This document shows, piece after piece, positions 12,153 to 24,830 of a DNA stretch of 64,000 bases. Every line of letters begins with the position of its first letter. Position 1 is the stretch's first letter. The position numbers and the translations under genes were made by a program. The notes beneath the pieces were generated by a model. It saw nothing but the letters and a program-made list of their open reading frames with translations. It was not told the DNA's origin and searched no databases. The stretch is from Polytrichum commune (Eukaryota; Streptophyta; Polytrichopsida; Polytrichales; Polytrichaceae). The DNA is taken from the NCBI GenBank assembly GCA_950295325.1, contig OX485804.1, forward strand, positions 31,620,001 through 31,684,000. Reading direction: 5' to 3'.

Positions 12153-13804
12153 ACAAGATGCTCACCACAAGACATAAACAGTCATTTTTAACCCACTTTT
12201 TATAAAAAGATAGGTGGGTTTCTAGGCTACTAAATCTATATATCCGTCTTCGTAGTTGGGGTGATGATGTTGGCACTCGAGCCGCCATTAAACGTATTAA
12301 CAAATTGTCATGTGAGCTTCACATGAGCAACAGTAGTGGTCTTCTTCCAAGGAGGTCTCGTCAACGTGCACCGCCAACTTTCCAAACTTAGGCGTCTATA
12401 GTTGTTGGGACACATGGAGTGAGTCTTTGGACGGTTTGGAGGCTTCTTCCATACCTTTCATCAATCAATGATGCTGGTGCTGCTGCTGCTTTGTGCGATC
12501 TCCTTATTATGTCTGTGCCCGCCCCCCAGCCTGCATCCCGATTCAACTCCCTCTCCAAGACATTTGAGTCCGGTTCTTCATTAGTTTACTACAACGTTTA
12601 TTATACTGTTTCTCCATCATGCCCAGTACTTGTACCACTCCCACAAATTGCACATGCACATTCACATCCCTACATCAATATTCGACTGCGATCTACACTG
12701 ATGAGGTGGCCCCACGTTGGTTTATCGACATTCCTACCTTATTTTGAAAATGTTTATCACGTTAAACAAACTAGTAGTACAAGAACTGCATTTTTAAACC
12801 CCCGAAACAAAAACAAAAAAACTATGGCTCGTAGTATATAAAAGAGGAAACAAAGTGATAGTTTTCTGTGGTTTGATTTTGCCCCAAAGTTTCTAGCATG
12901 GGTAGAGAGGCAACCTATTCGTGAAGGCGCCCTAATCGCATGTATCAATGTAAGTTTCCCCCTTGATGCCTAAGGGTGACTTTAACATAGGGTTATGGTC
13001 CAAGGGACTTGGGGTCAAAATCACCTCGTAAGGTAGTTTGATTGCCTTTTGATTTGTTTGGACACTGATATTTGATTTGTTTGTGGTTAGGTGAGATTCG
13101 ACACGAAAATGATGTCACAGTAACGCCACTTCATCATTCTCATATTTTGGACGCATGTTCTAGAGTGAACTTCTTGGGTCTAGATTTTTTACTCTTCTCC
13201 CATAGAATCATTCGATTTTAGAGTTTCTATGGCCTTGGACCGTATCGGGAGCCCAACCTAAGAACTAAATGAGCATGATTTACGCGTGATTTAAGGTAAT
13301 ACCGAATTCCAGCCTCGTACCACCCGCTTACCACCAACTTACTTTGCACCCATTTTTTTTTCCTTTTCCTTTTGGCATGTTGTTGTACGCTTGAGCGCTA
13401 TGTGGCTCGAATTGGGCCTGCAACTGTGGTACACTTGCGTGGGAGGCTCCAAACGTATGCGTTTCAAAATGAGAAACCAAGTACGGTGGGCACCAAACAC
13501 TAAGGTAAAGTTCCCCTTTCCAAAATTATAAAAGTGTTGGGTCCTATACAAATACGCCACACAAGCCGTGGGGTGGATCATTACGTGGTCTTCAAGGTCT
13601 TCCCACTTTCATTACTCCCTCCTTCCAATGAGATACTCCATAGATCCAACAATTGCACTTACCGACTCCAAGCATATTGCGTATATGGTTACGTTAACGG
13701 GAATGCCAAGCTCATTGTGTTTCGATCCCATTTCCTAGTGAGCGATGCGTGGCTTCGATCTGATAGGTCAACTGGTGAGTCTTCAACCTAGCTAACAACC
13801 CCGT
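12153..13804. other. No gene seen
   Basis: The longest ORF here (12419-12841, 140 codons) has no domain or repeat I recognise and its codon makeup looks random. The rest is unremarkable. Confidence 0.5.
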
Positions 13805-13807
13805 TAA

Positions 13808-14060
13808 CATAACCATACACGCAACTTGTTCGTTATAACCATCCGTTGCAACTCAGCCATTGCGCCTTATGGTGGGAAAATGCATACATGAACCATTGCA
13901 GTTGTCAACATGAGGTTTTTGTCTGCAGTTTCCAAACAATGGGTAATCGAAATCCTCTAGTTGACTACCAAAATTGTTTTTTTATGCATTTTCTTGCTGT
14001 GAGTCACAGTGGCCAAGTGACTTGAACAAATGGTTGTAATGTACAAGTTTTCTACTAGTA
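13808..14060. mobile_element. Diverged copy of the CACTA-type MITE
   Basis: Internal landmarks match the 26094-26333 element: GCAACTTGTTCGTTATAACC, CCATTGCGCCTTATGG, and GGTTGTAATGTACAAG with TTTTCTACTAG at the right end. TAA occurs at both inferred borders. The left end is degraded, so that border is approximate. A separate inverted repeat, 13674-13702 with 13799-13830, overlaps it. Confidence 0.5.
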
Positions 14061-14879
14061 TAATAACTATAGAAACCTTGTTCACCAAACTATCAAGGTT
14101 AAAAATTTAAACCTTGCCATAATTCTTCAAGGTAGTAAGATTCTAGATGGTCCCCCCCCCCTCCCCCTCCCCCTCCCCCCTCTGGAGCACCATTAGATAG
14201 CTTGATATTTCATAGGTTTACATGAGGAATGAGGATTCATTCTATGAGTATGGTAAAAAATTGAAAATAACATGCACTCATGAACTCATATGATACTCTG
14301 ATATGGTGGGACCCGTATATAGAAATACATGTGTATGTTTGGGTATAGTTTGTCTAAAATATGATTTCATAATCGAACTTAAAATAACACCATACATTAT
14401 GCATGTCTATTATACAATTTCACACATCTAATACTTTAATACCAAATCAAAGATCTACTCATGTTTTGTGCTTGTAATACTGGCAAGAGCAATGTATGCG
14501 GGGTTTGGATTCGGCACATGGATTTCACGTGCCCATTATTGAAAACACTGATGTTTGAGACCATGTATTCTTCAACACTAAATTACTCTTGATATCGTAA
14601 GGCACGGTAACTTTCCAGAGCCCATGCTCAATATATAGTTTTACCCTGGGACACATTCATTCTTTTTCTAGAGAAAATAATATGGGTGGTTTTTTTGGTG
14701 CCACTTTTGGCATAAGATGGTTGTTTTATTTCAGATAAGGTGTTAGTCGGCAGTCTCAAGGGAGACTAAAGGGGAAGACTTGGGGTGTTGGACCCACATG
14801 ATTTCCACCCAAGTGCACAAGTAAAGTGACCTGCATGAACTACTTCCATGCTAATTGTCGACCCACAATGATGAAGAAG
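14061..14879. other. No gene seen
   Basis: Contains a C10 run at 14152-14161 followed by a CCCTCC-rich stretch. Otherwise nothing. Confidence 0.5.
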
Positions 14880-15480
14880 TGTATGTAGTGGAGTGCAGTG
14901 GAGTGGAGTGGAGGATTTCTCCTCCTCCTCCTCCCCAGGAGTTGCATGCTTGTGTTGCTTGTGGTAACTAGGGCTGAGATCGTGCTGTGGTGGCTATTTT
15001 GTTGTTTCTTCCTTGTTGTTTTCCGCCCCCTCCTCTCCTCTCCTCTCCTCTCCTCTCCTGGCCTAGGCATCACTCATTGCCCCCTCCACGTGCACAAGGA
15101 GAATGTCAACCTCGTTCCCAGGTTCCCAATCTCCAAAGGCATGAACGACGAGAGCAAAGAAAGCAAAGAAAGCGCTGGCTGCCTGCCTGCTTGCTTGCGT
15201 ATGTATTGGCAGCCAATACTAGCCCACCAATTTCCATGCACGTCCTCCCGTCCACAACCCAATCTGTTTCCTCAACCAAAAAACACACCCACAAAATTAA
15301 GAAGGAGAAGGAGGAGAGGAGGAGAAGAAGAAGCAGCAAGCAGCAGCTCTTCCGAAACCCAACCCAGCCCGGCCCGGCCCGCCCCGTCCCTCGTTGGCGT
15401 GCACTTTGGTCTGCGGTTCTATCCATGCCCGATATCCGGGAAATGATGCCGCCCGGATCCCTTTCTTTTTATTTGAACTC
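14880..15480. other. GC-rich low-complexity island
   Basis: GTGGA repeats, (CTCCT)n at 15030-15059, AGCAAAGA repeats, CTGCCTGCCTGCTTGCTTG, a purine run GAGGAG...GAAGAAGAAG near 15305-15335 and a GGCCC repeat near 15365-15385 follow one another. ORFs of up to 182 residues are open in three frames at once, which is typical of biased composition rather than coding. A promoter/5'-UTR remnant is possible. Confidence 0.5.
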
Positions 15481-16199
15481 TAGAGCCTACTAAGAAGCGG
15501 GCCGGCACCCAGCTACTCCCCCCAGTACATGCCAAAGAGCGGCTCCAATAGTGAAGGGTGCATATACCAAAGAGAAAATATTGAATCTTAAACCGATTCT
15601 ATGTACCACAATCATACATTTGGGGCTTTGAATTGTAGGATAAAAGGTACATAGTGTTGGGGTTTTCGGTATGCCTATCTCATTACAGCATAATGACAAA
15701 GAGCAGTAGGGGTTTAAACTAGGTATCCTCAAACTGAACATCCAACTGAAAACCAATTCTATGCACCGTGGTCATACAATGGGGTTTCCGAATGTATGAC
15801 AAAGATATGTAGTGTTGGTGTTGAGTATACTTATGACCGCCTTTGGTACCTATTATCGTGATAAAATGTGGCAGTGTACGACAACAATTAACGTCGTAAC
15901 TGTATAAAGTGAATGCACGTATTGAACACATTAACAAATCCAAAATGTGGAACATCGAAATTTATTTTGCTATATTTGAAATCAAGACAAATGTCTTTCA
16001 AAGCGATCGATGTGAAAGTCATAGATGACGTAAACCGATTTCTTACATGATGTAAGCTTACATTCCATACTTGAGTATGTAATAAGTTGAGCTATGAATG
16101 AGAATCCATGATAGGTGCACTCACCTCACCCACGACCAAAAAGTGAAGCTAAACAGACTCTTATGTGCCACGGACGTACATCTAGGTCCTTAATGTATG

Positions 16200-16889
16200 C
16201 CACAGGTACATAGTGCAGGCTTTGGGGGGCTGCCTCGCCTACATGTAAAGCGGGGCAGAGGCTTTGGGTGGGCCCCGGGGAAATCTAGCAACCGCTAAGC
16301 AAGTACAGACCGTCCGATGGGATCCCCCGAGAACATGGGGCGTTGGATCCCCAGCCTTGGCCCCTCCAGAAAGCAACGACCTCCAGGTGTCGATAACCCA
16401 ACCGTGGATTGGGTCCTGGGGAGACGATCCGGGACGTCCAACGGGGGCCAGAATGTCGTACTCGGCTCGTGGGGCCCAGCTGGCGCCTTTTTGGGCGGTG
16501 GCCATTATTCCCAAACTGAGGGAGCGACCTTTTCCTTAGTCAACTAGGCCCCCCCCTTATTAGTTTGGGATAAAACACGCGCCCACTACCGCGCGGACAC
16601 GTGGCAATAATCTGGACGTGAAGACCTGTGATGAGGATCCCCTGGCCTGCTTGGGTTTCTTGCTGGCTACCCAAAGTAGAAGGAAGAGCTAGCTGGGGCG
16701 GTTCGAAATTTTCGTGGCTTGCGAAAATGCCCTTTCGCTTATTAGCTTAGCCCTGCTCATGGGTCAATTGCTTGCTTTGCCTTGCTTTTCCGAAAAGCCC
16801 AACACAGCTTTCCCACACTTCTTCATCAGCCCGCCCGCCCGCCCGCAATTAATGGTCGGGGCCGGGAAGGGGCCGGGTCGGGGCTCACC
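16200..16889. other. GC-rich segment with CCGTCCGATGG motifs
   Basis: This section has GGGATCCCCC, ACCGTCCGATGG, GGACGTCCAACGGGGGCC and a (CCCG)n-like run at ~16832-16845. Partial inverse similarity exists between the GGATCCCC and GGTCCTGGGGA blocks, suggesting an old GC-rich DNA transposon, but I could not find matching ends. The ORFs inside overlap on both strands and are not convincing. Confidence 0.4.
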
Positions 16890-17350
16890 GCCCTCATAGA
16901 TTGCTCCACTTCCATTAAAAAAACCGCATGCTCTTGTCATTGATTTCCTCTTTTTACAAAGTTTGGGTTGGGGCCATGCGTTTTGAGACCGCTTCCTTGT
17001 CGTTTGATTGCCTAGTTATTACTGCTCTCTATAGTTTAGTAATTGGTCCACTTCCTACGTCTAGATCTTGGTCTTCTTCGTAGCGTGGTTTGGAAGGACG
17101 GGTCGACTTCGTTGCTTTCATGGATTGATGCACTTCGATGGGAAAACCTAACCGTCTCGGCACCAATCCCCTCTTTTCCCAAAGTTGTAGATGATGTTTT
17201 TAGACCACTTCCATGCCATTATGATATCTACATGTCTTTTTGTTTTTGTTTTTTGTTTTGTGTTTTGCAAGTATTGAGTCCACTTATAAGTTCTAACTTT
17301 GATCTTTGTAGTGTAGCTTGGAAGGAGGTAAGGCGCGTGCATGGAGAGGG
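16890..17350. repeat. ~230-bp tandem array, left part
   Basis: Units share CACTTCCATT, a GATT-CCTCTTTTTACAAAG block, GACCACTTCCATGCCATTATG and TTTGATCTTTGTAGTGTAG. Landmarks at about 17064 and 17299 give a 235-bp period. A short G-rich stretch follows the TTGGAAGG block in each unit. The two overlapping short ORFs are not genes. Confidence 0.6.
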
Positions 17351-17659
17351 GGAGGGGGGATAACTCTCCTGGAAAATTAGAAACTACGTGTGGTCAAAGA
17401 TGACGTTTTTCTTAATATTTATTGATGGTATCAAAAAATTATTTAGCAATTTTCAAATAAAATAAGCCCCACATAATATGTGACTTTGAGTTCAAAATAG
17501 TGTACATTGTTATAAATTCCATGAAATTGAGTTTATACAATTCTCAAGGTACCATGGTATAAATAATATTTAATCGGTCTACGTCCCCCAAATAAAAGTG
17601 ATTCCTATTGTTCTTGAGTGCATATCTATTTCATGCATGTTTTGTATTGTACTTTTTTA

Positions 17660-18182
17660 ACTTAATTATAATTATAATATAATTATACTACAATCATTAT
17701 GAAACACAAATGGCGTGGCCACAAAATTGTATTGTATCATACCTAGTGTCATGTTCAAATCTTGACAAGATGAGCAAAATTTTGGTTAATCAACCTTAAC
17801 TCCTCTCTTAGGTTAGTCAACCGTTGGTTAGTGACCACTGGATGTGTGGCTGTGCGGTTGGCTAGCTCAAATATAAGTTACCATAGAGGGCTCCCTATTT
17901 CATCTTTGCATGTGCTAGAATGTAGTTTACATGTGGGATACAAGTGGGTTGTGGCAAATGTGAGCATGACACGTGACAAATGATGTGAATTATATATATA
18001 TATATAATTTCTTGGAATAGAGAGCCCTCTACGGTAGTTGATTTCACTAACACACATTGTTGGCTAATTCTCTAGGGTAGATGGTATGGCCATAATTTTC
18101 ATTAGCTAGATTTTTGGTTAGCTAACCATCACTAACTTGCAAATTAGCTAATTATGTTAACCACGTAATATGGCTGAACCCT
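17660..18182 (+). repeat. Dispersed repeat family 4, copy carrying a MITE
   Basis: Matches 21845-22202 block for block (CACAAAATT, TGTCATGTTCAAA, TTGGTTAGTG, TTGGCTAATTCTC, CACTAACT, TTAGCTAATT, TGGCTSRACCCT), apart from the 156-bp MITE it contains. It lies inside the ~230-bp tandem array. Confidence 0.6.
17880..18035. mobile_element. 156-bp MITE inside repeat family 4
   Basis: Ends ACCATAGAGGGCTCCCTAT and the inverse of ACCGTAGAGGGCTCTCTAT match at 17 of 19 positions. The flanks both carry AGTT. The interior has a (TA)n run and no ORF. Comparison with 22.0 kb confirms both borders. Confidence 0.75.
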
Positions 18183-18720
18183 TATAAGTTGAGTTTCATC
18201 TTTGTAGTGTAGTTTGGAAGGGTGGGGGGGGGGGGTGATGGATGGATGGTCAATTCCATTTCTTTCATAGATCAAATCATTGATCCACGTCCATTTAAAA
18301 GTTAAACATCTTGTTGAGTCCTCAATGTATGGGGTTGTTGGGATGTTTAAAGACTGCTTCCAGCCATTATAATGTCTAAAGGTGGTTTGCGTGGTATGCA
18401 AGTATTTGGTCTTTCTTTAAATTTTGACTATGATCTTTGTAGCATAGTTCAGAGAAAGGGGGAGGGGGGATTTGGTGTTTAGTTTTGTTGCTTGCATAGA
18501 TTGATTCACTTCCATTGAAAACTTAAATGTCTAGGTCTCATGTGCCATTGATTCCTCTTTCTACAAAGTTTTAAGACCACTTCCATATCATGTCAACGTC
18601 TGAATAATATCGTGGCATGTAAATGTGTGGTCTACCTACAAGTTTTGACTTTGATCTTGGTATGGTAATGACACGATTTGGCTGGGGGGGGGGCTACAAT
18701 TTATGTGGTTTCTTGTAAAG
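18180..18720. repeat. ~230-bp tandem array, right part
   Basis: The TTTGTAGTGTAG landmark recurs at about 18195, 18429 and 18652, so the period is about 225-235 bp. Long G runs (18224-18235 and 18684-18693) occupy the same place in successive units. The array is split from its left part by the 17351-18180 insertion. Confidence 0.6.
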
Positions 18721-20157
18721 GATGTCTCCCTACATAGAAAGTTTTGTAGTGACCTGATTTAGGATGGTGACGTTCCATTCTTACATGTGAAATTAATAAA
18801 ACATTCTTTAGTATTTAAATTACCTTGGTAAAGATGTGACACGTTGGGCAATGCATGCAACATATCAATTTCAAAATGTTCCCTTACTAGTTTGGATCCA
18901 TGTCATCCGAGTCCATTGCATCCCATGCATTTGAATAAATAATTGGGCCACCCTAACCTGATAAGCTCATGTGCACCTATCATACGACATGCTAAAAATT
19001 GGATTCATGTAATTATACCAAGCTTTTCAATTCAATTTGATAAATGTCTCCACTACATATACAAACCATACATCATCAATCAAAGTAATCCTATAATACA
19101 TATAAAATCCACTTTCACTTTCCAAAGAGAAAGTCATTGAATGTTTTTCATTCATAGTGTGGAACTCAATGGTTGTATCAAACAATCAAAGATTAGAGCA
19201 CAATAATTTAGCCATAATCTAGAGAGAAAAACTAAAAGTAGCCCATGAGCACTCCAAGAGCCTCTACTTTATAAAAACCTAGAACCCAAATGCAAACCCT
19301 AACAAGACAACACATGATAGTCATTAAGGACTAGGACCGTATAAAAACAATGGTAGAAAATGTGAAGCAAATGAAACTAACACATCTATTGTCAACTTTC
19401 TCTCTAAACCTTAGGGGCCTTTTTGTACATCTACCCTTACACCACAAAAATTAATAGTTTTTTTAGATTTAGACACTAGAGAAAAACAATGCCTCTCCCT
19501 TATGTATATTATGTATGTAAAGGCCTCAAATAAAACCCCTTCTTAGACTCACATTAGTTCGTTTGAGGCTTGAAGAGTCCACCCCCTAGGTATCCCACCT
19601 TTCATCAATTGTTCCTCTTTGTTGGGGGGAGGTAGAGGGGGGGATCACATATTTGTTTTGGGAGGAATCTTTACATGTGATCCTTTTTCTTTGAATTTTG
19701 CTAGTTGTCAAACAAGCATGGTGGGGAAGGGTAGGGTGATGACCTCACCACCACCACCATCACGTCTTCCATTTTGAATAGATGTTCAATATTCAAAACC
19801 ATTCTCCATGTACTATGAGTGCCTAGAACCTTTCCTCCACGGATGATGGTTTCTACAAGTGTCACTTGAAGATACCATGACATGTGGCATGAAAATTGAA
19901 TTTTAATCTATTTTTTCCATTCTTTTTTGAAGTGTCATAACTTTAACCTTTCTTCACCTGTACCATTGAAAACATCCTCTCAAAAGTTCTTGACTTTAGT
20001 AGTTAAATTCAATAGTCAAATGTGCATAATATTACTCAGTTCATGAGTTGTGTTCAATTGCATTGACTTCATATTCAATTTGGTTACAATGGGATTCTAG
20101 CATCTGGAGTCTTTATTCTCAAATCTATTGCCAGGCCCATGAACATAGCTCATCAAC
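18721..20157. other. No gene seen
   Basis: AT-rich, no paired repeat ends and no credible ORF. Confidence 0.5.
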
Positions 20158-20160
20158 TAA

Positions 20161-20677
20161 GGGCATCTGTAGTGGATCTAGGTAAAGCTCACTGCAAACC
20201 AAAACCTATCTTTTGACTGACCTAAAATTAGAAACTGAAATTACCATCATTAGAAGCACACCTAAATAAACGTGAGATATTTCTCAAGAAAAAAGAATTG
20301 TAAAAATTTGACGTAGGTGAAATCCCTCATTGAAAACACCACATTTTCAAAATTTAGAGGGAGTGCACCAAATCTTGCTTTAAAATGGAAAGATCCTCCC
20401 ACACTCCCTCCAAATTTTTGACATTTAGAGGGAGTGTGGGAGGATCTTTCCATTTTTAAGCAAGATTTGGTGCACTCCCTCTAAATTTTGAAAATGTGGT
20501 GTTTTCAATGAGGGATTTCACCTACGTCAAATTTTTACAATTCTTTTTTCTTGAGAAATATCTCACGTTTATTTAGGTGTGCTTCTAATGATGGTAATTT
20601 CAGTTTCTAATTTTAGGTCAGTCAAAAGATAGGTTTTGGTTTGCAGTGAGCTTTACCTAGATCCACTACAGATGCCC
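20161..20677. mobile_element. Near-perfect 517-bp foldback element
   Basis: Two arms of about 250 bp are almost exact inverse complements, with one mismatch seen near TTTAAAATGG, around a ~17-nt centre at 20412-20428. Ends are GGGCATCTGTAGTGG; TAA flanks both sides (20158-20160 and 20678-20680). The 3-bp TAA duplication suggests a PIF/Harbinger (Tourist-like) origin. Arm identity implies recent insertion or arm conversion. A transcript would form a long double-stranded hairpin. The short ORF on one arm is an artefact. Confidence 0.9.
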
Positions 20678-20856
20678 TAAGGGGTTGGTTGCACATCTCG
20701 GTTAAGAATTTGGTTGGAGTATGTAACCAAATTAGTCATATTGTGCCCACGCTGCCTAATTAAGAGAATTAACTAACATACGAGGTAGGTAACCTGTATA
20801 AGAGCTAATCTATCTCATGAATGCACCATCTAGCACAATTAAGGTATGAATAAAAG

Positions 20857-21614
20857 TTACACTAAATGTGATATTTAGTGTCATATGGTATTTTATATCT
20901 TTATGGTGATTTTTTGGATGACACTGCTTATGAATAAGTGAGCAAATATTGTCATGGATGATGGATGAGTTCATCCATTGGCCAAAACCCTACCTTCTCC
21001 TGTCAGCAAGTTGTGATGAAGTATTGTCATGGAGGATTGAAATTTGGACGAAAATTCACTTGGTAAGTGACAATAATGGCAACATTGTAAATCCATATTC
21101 CCAAATATTTTTACAAGGAACGACAAAAAATTTGGGTTAATATTTAGTGTTGGTAACACTATACCTCGGTTTACGATTACTATCGAGCAAGACAATTAGA
21201 ACTGGTGACACTAAATATCCTATTGTGATAATATCAACTTGTGATTATATTAATGTTGTTATAATCACAAGTCGATATTTGTCCAATAACTACACTAAAT
21301 AGGATACTTAGTGTTTCATTATATTAATGTTGTTACCACCTTACCTTGCTCAACACTAGTTTTCATTTTTTTGACATTCAGTGTTAGAAGATATGGTAGA
21401 GGATATGTTGGAATTCTCCTTTTATCATTTTTTTTGTATTTTTTTCATATCTTTACAAACAATAAATTCAAACATGTAACTTCCACATATTACCATAGTT
21501 GATATTTAGTTTTTGAGTTTACGTTCAATGTTACTAAATTTCATATGGTTATTGATATTTAGTGTATGCGTTCGTATTTAGCGTATCAAACACTAAATAT
21601 TCTATTTAGTGTAG
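20857..21614 (+). repeat. CACTAAAT-ended repeat family, copy 2 (longest)
   Basis: Starts TACACTAAATGTGATATTTA and ends ATTCTATTTAGTGTA. The ends are themselves near-palindromic (ACACTAAAT...ATTTAGTGT). It carries extra sequence, including a hairpin with ATATCAACTTGTGATTAT arms at about 21224-21274 and internal copies of its own end motif. No credible ORF. Confidence 0.65.
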
Positions 21615-21844
21615 TGGGACTTTGATTTTGTGAAGAAATCTTAACTCATCCATATCCCTAATGCTAACTAACTTTTACAAATGAGTAGCTTAAGTGATTT
21701 TCTTGAATGCCCGCCTTTCATTTTCCCCATCTCTTCTCCGTTACGCTACATGGTGGACCACACTATTTCTTACATTGTCTTCAATCAACATATGCTTTCG
21801 ATTACTAATTTAATTGAATTTCCAATTGAGAGTCATTATCAAAT

Positions 21845-22202
21845 TTAATTATATTATATCATTCATAATAAAAACACAAAAAGTGTGTGCCACAAAATTA
21901 GAATGCATCATAATTAATGTCATGTTCAAAACTTGGGAAAGTTGAGAAAAACTCCATTCGTTCAAACTCAACTCCTCTTTTGAACTGGTCCACCTTTGGT
22001 TAGTGGTAACTGGGACGTGCGACCATGCAATCAATTAACTCACATATGAGTTAGTTGATTTCAGTACCTCACATTGTTTGCTAATTCTCCTACTTAGGTG
22101 GTGCAGCCATGACTTTCGTTAGCTAAACTTTAGATTATCCAATCTTCACTAACTCATAAGTTAGCTAATTCTCTTAAGTCGGTGGTATGGCTCGACCCTA
22201 AA
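21845..22202 (+). repeat. Dispersed repeat family 4, copy without the MITE
   Basis: Same order of blocks as the 17.7-18.2 kb copy, but uninterrupted: CACATATGAGTTAGTTGATTT reads straight through where the other copy has the insertion. It therefore serves as a paralogous empty site. Confidence 0.6.
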
Positions 22203-23575
22203 TAGTGTTATGTGCCCATGAGGGAGGGGGGGGGGGTTGAGTAGTCTAATCTCCTGGCCTTATGCAACCCAATCTGGTAGTAAAAATGAGACCCCTGAAA
22301 GCCAATAATAGGGCCTGTGTCAACCACGTGCTTTAATTTTCTCATGCAACAACACAGCAGCTCTCACTCGTCTCATGTTAAACTTACATTGCTTGGAATC
22401 GAGACACAAATGAAGGAGATTGCAATTGGGGGTTGGCGCATCTTTGTGCTTTAGGCGTATTTGTCTTAAGTTTGTTTAATTCCTTTTATCCGCTTTTTGG
22501 ATGTACTTGGAGAAATCTAAAGAAGTTAGGGTCCTGCAAGCAAACACGCCTTGTAATTACAAAAGTTCAATTGTACCCTCCGTGTGTCATGCAAATGTTG
22601 GCCGGAGTCCAATTGAATGGTTGAAGAGTAGTTCAATCTAATGTTCATTGTTCATGTCTTCACGTCTCTGCAATGTATGCACACTTGTTGATTTGTCTCC
22701 GGATCGGGTACAAGTGCACTTGACAAAGGGGATGCAAAGTCTTGTAAATATCCACACCCACTTCGAAGTGGTAGAAAAGCGGTAGCCAAACAACATGATT
22801 CAAACCGATTGTTATGCTATATTGACACCAAAGTGACACATGTCAAAACCTGACCCTTCATAGATATGTCTCACCAATACTACTTACACCTCTATGGTTG
22901 TCTTTTGAAATTAAACTCACATTTCTGATTGTTGTTGAACTAGCGCCCATAATGTTGAATGTAGATAGTTGTTGGGTTAAATAAATACAACCCCTTTACA
23001 CCAATTCCAAGACTTTTCACATTCTACCTATAACCTAATTCCCTCACCAATGTTGGGCTAAGAAAGACTACTGCATATTGAGGAAAAGAGGGAATGTACG
23101 ATAACTATGGTATTGTTGCCTATGCACTCAAATCAAGGTAGGTGTGTTTATGAGAGAGAGAGAGACAGAATCTTCAAAATTCAGTATGTCTCTTCAATTG
23201 AGATTACAAATCTAGGAGTGTCGTACATGAATAGCAGTGCTTTTCATGTATTTACATTCCCTTACCAATGTTGGAGTAAGACTTTGAGGGATGGTAAGAA
23301 CATGAAAGTAAGGATATGGAAGGAATATGAATGTTTTTGTACATTCATATTGAGGTATTTATGTAAACCAAAATAGACCCCAATTGTAAAAGTGGTCATA
23401 TTATCTTAAAGACTGTAGCATGTGGCTTCATTTGAGCATGTAAATCTTGGAGGGCCGTACATAGGTAACCATTTTTTGAAAAACAGTATCCGTTCTCAGC
23501 TCAGGTTCTTTAGTGGGCCTCCAGAATACAAACGGTACAAAAAGAAGTCCATTGCCTGGTGGAAGCCATCAAGTC
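22203..23575. other. No gene seen
   Basis: A G11 run at 22226-22236, and two diverged copies of a CCTCACCAATGTTGG / CCTTACCAATGTTGG block (~23042 and ~23260). No gene. Confidence 0.5.
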
Positions 23576-23583
23576 TTGCGACA

Positions 23584-23812
23584 CAGTGTCCAGGGAGATT
23601 TTTAGGCATAATCGGTCAAATTCCTAGTGTTTTTTTAGTCCAACCGCTTACATGTTGTGATCTCTTAGTTTTCCCTTTAATTCATTTAAGGCATATTCCA
23701 TAGATTCTTCTAAAATGATCGGCAATTATCCAGAACTCTTGAACTTCAACCGGTTATTTATCATACTCAACCAGTTCATCTGTAATTAGGTGTTGGTTCT
23801 CCCTGTTCATTG
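23584..23812 (-). mobile_element. hAT-type MITE, family 1, copy 6
   Basis: Ends are CAGTGTCCAGGGAGA and the inverse of CAATGAACAGGGAGA, with the perfect duplication TTGCGACA at 23576-23583 and 23813-23820. Internal sequence matches the family in reverse orientation, with TCAACCGGTTATTT and CAACCAGTTCATCTG. Confidence 0.9.
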
Positions 23813-24234
23813 TTGCGACAACAAAGAGGTTACAACTCTAGCCTCTGCCCATGAGAGGCTTTGTCCTCTAAGAACGCAGACGTTATGTAATCCGTTTATC
23901 TTGTCTATATATTTCATTGACGAGATTTACGTCTTCAAATTTTTGTGGCATTTATGTTGTATTAGCAAATCTATGATGAAACATCAATAAAAACCGTAAT
24001 TGAAAACTGAACTTCCTCCAATTTAGTTACGATTATCAAAATTGCATGTTTGGTGATTCCTTGTTTGAATACACAAGCTCCTCCCATCACGTTTACTATT
24101 AAGTGTGGAGTAGTTAATATAATTTGAAGTTGCAATCCAATCTATGATGAATATGTGTCTTTATGATGCATGTACTTTGAACCTCACCTAGCCAAGGGTG
24201 TGCAAATGGACATGATGCGGACCATGGCCGTTAG

Positions 24235-24830
24235 GCTATGACATGATGCATGTTGATGTGGTATTTAAAAAAAATTGCAAACAACTTTTGTAAAAAAAAA
24301 TTATTGGTTCGGTTTCTCTAGTCGATTCCTACTAGCACTCAAAAATACTTAAAATTTCCCCCAAAATCAGGAAAAATCAAGACCATTAGACATTGCAAGA
24401 TGCAAAATCTAATTGTCCAAATTTTTTTGGACTGTTTTGATTTTTTCCCCCTAGAAGTAAAATGCTCCTTGGTTGATAATTCATGGTCGATTGTAGTAGT
24501 CAATTTTGAGTAGTTGACTGCTAAATCATAAAAGAAAAATAAATCTAGATACTCCCAACAAACTTGGACCATTAGATCTTGTAGTCAAGAAGATCTAACG
24601 GTCCATTTTTTGGATTTTTTGGATTTTTTTTTGTAGTTGATTACCATGTTGACTACATAGTAATAGTCGACTAGGGGATTGACCACTTCGATTTAACCCT
24701 GGACAAACTATTGGATTTACCCCCCCCCCCTTGGTCGATGTGGTGGTTCTGGTATGGCACCACGTCGTCATCACAAGACGTGGCATAATGTGACATGACG
24801 GACTTGCATGTGAAATCCTTACGCCTAGCC
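24235..24830 (-). repeat. Dispersed repeat with GACTAC/TAGTC words, copy 2
   Basis: This is the inverted, diverged relative of 5090-5790, with matching order of the trans-shared blocks when read on the minus strand. It contains a C11 run at 24720-24730. Confidence 0.45.

Noticed and set aside
14898-15493. Overlapping ORFs of 168 and 182 codons
   Set aside because: Several frames on both strands are open at once through CT- and GA-rich simple repeats; this is composition, not coding.
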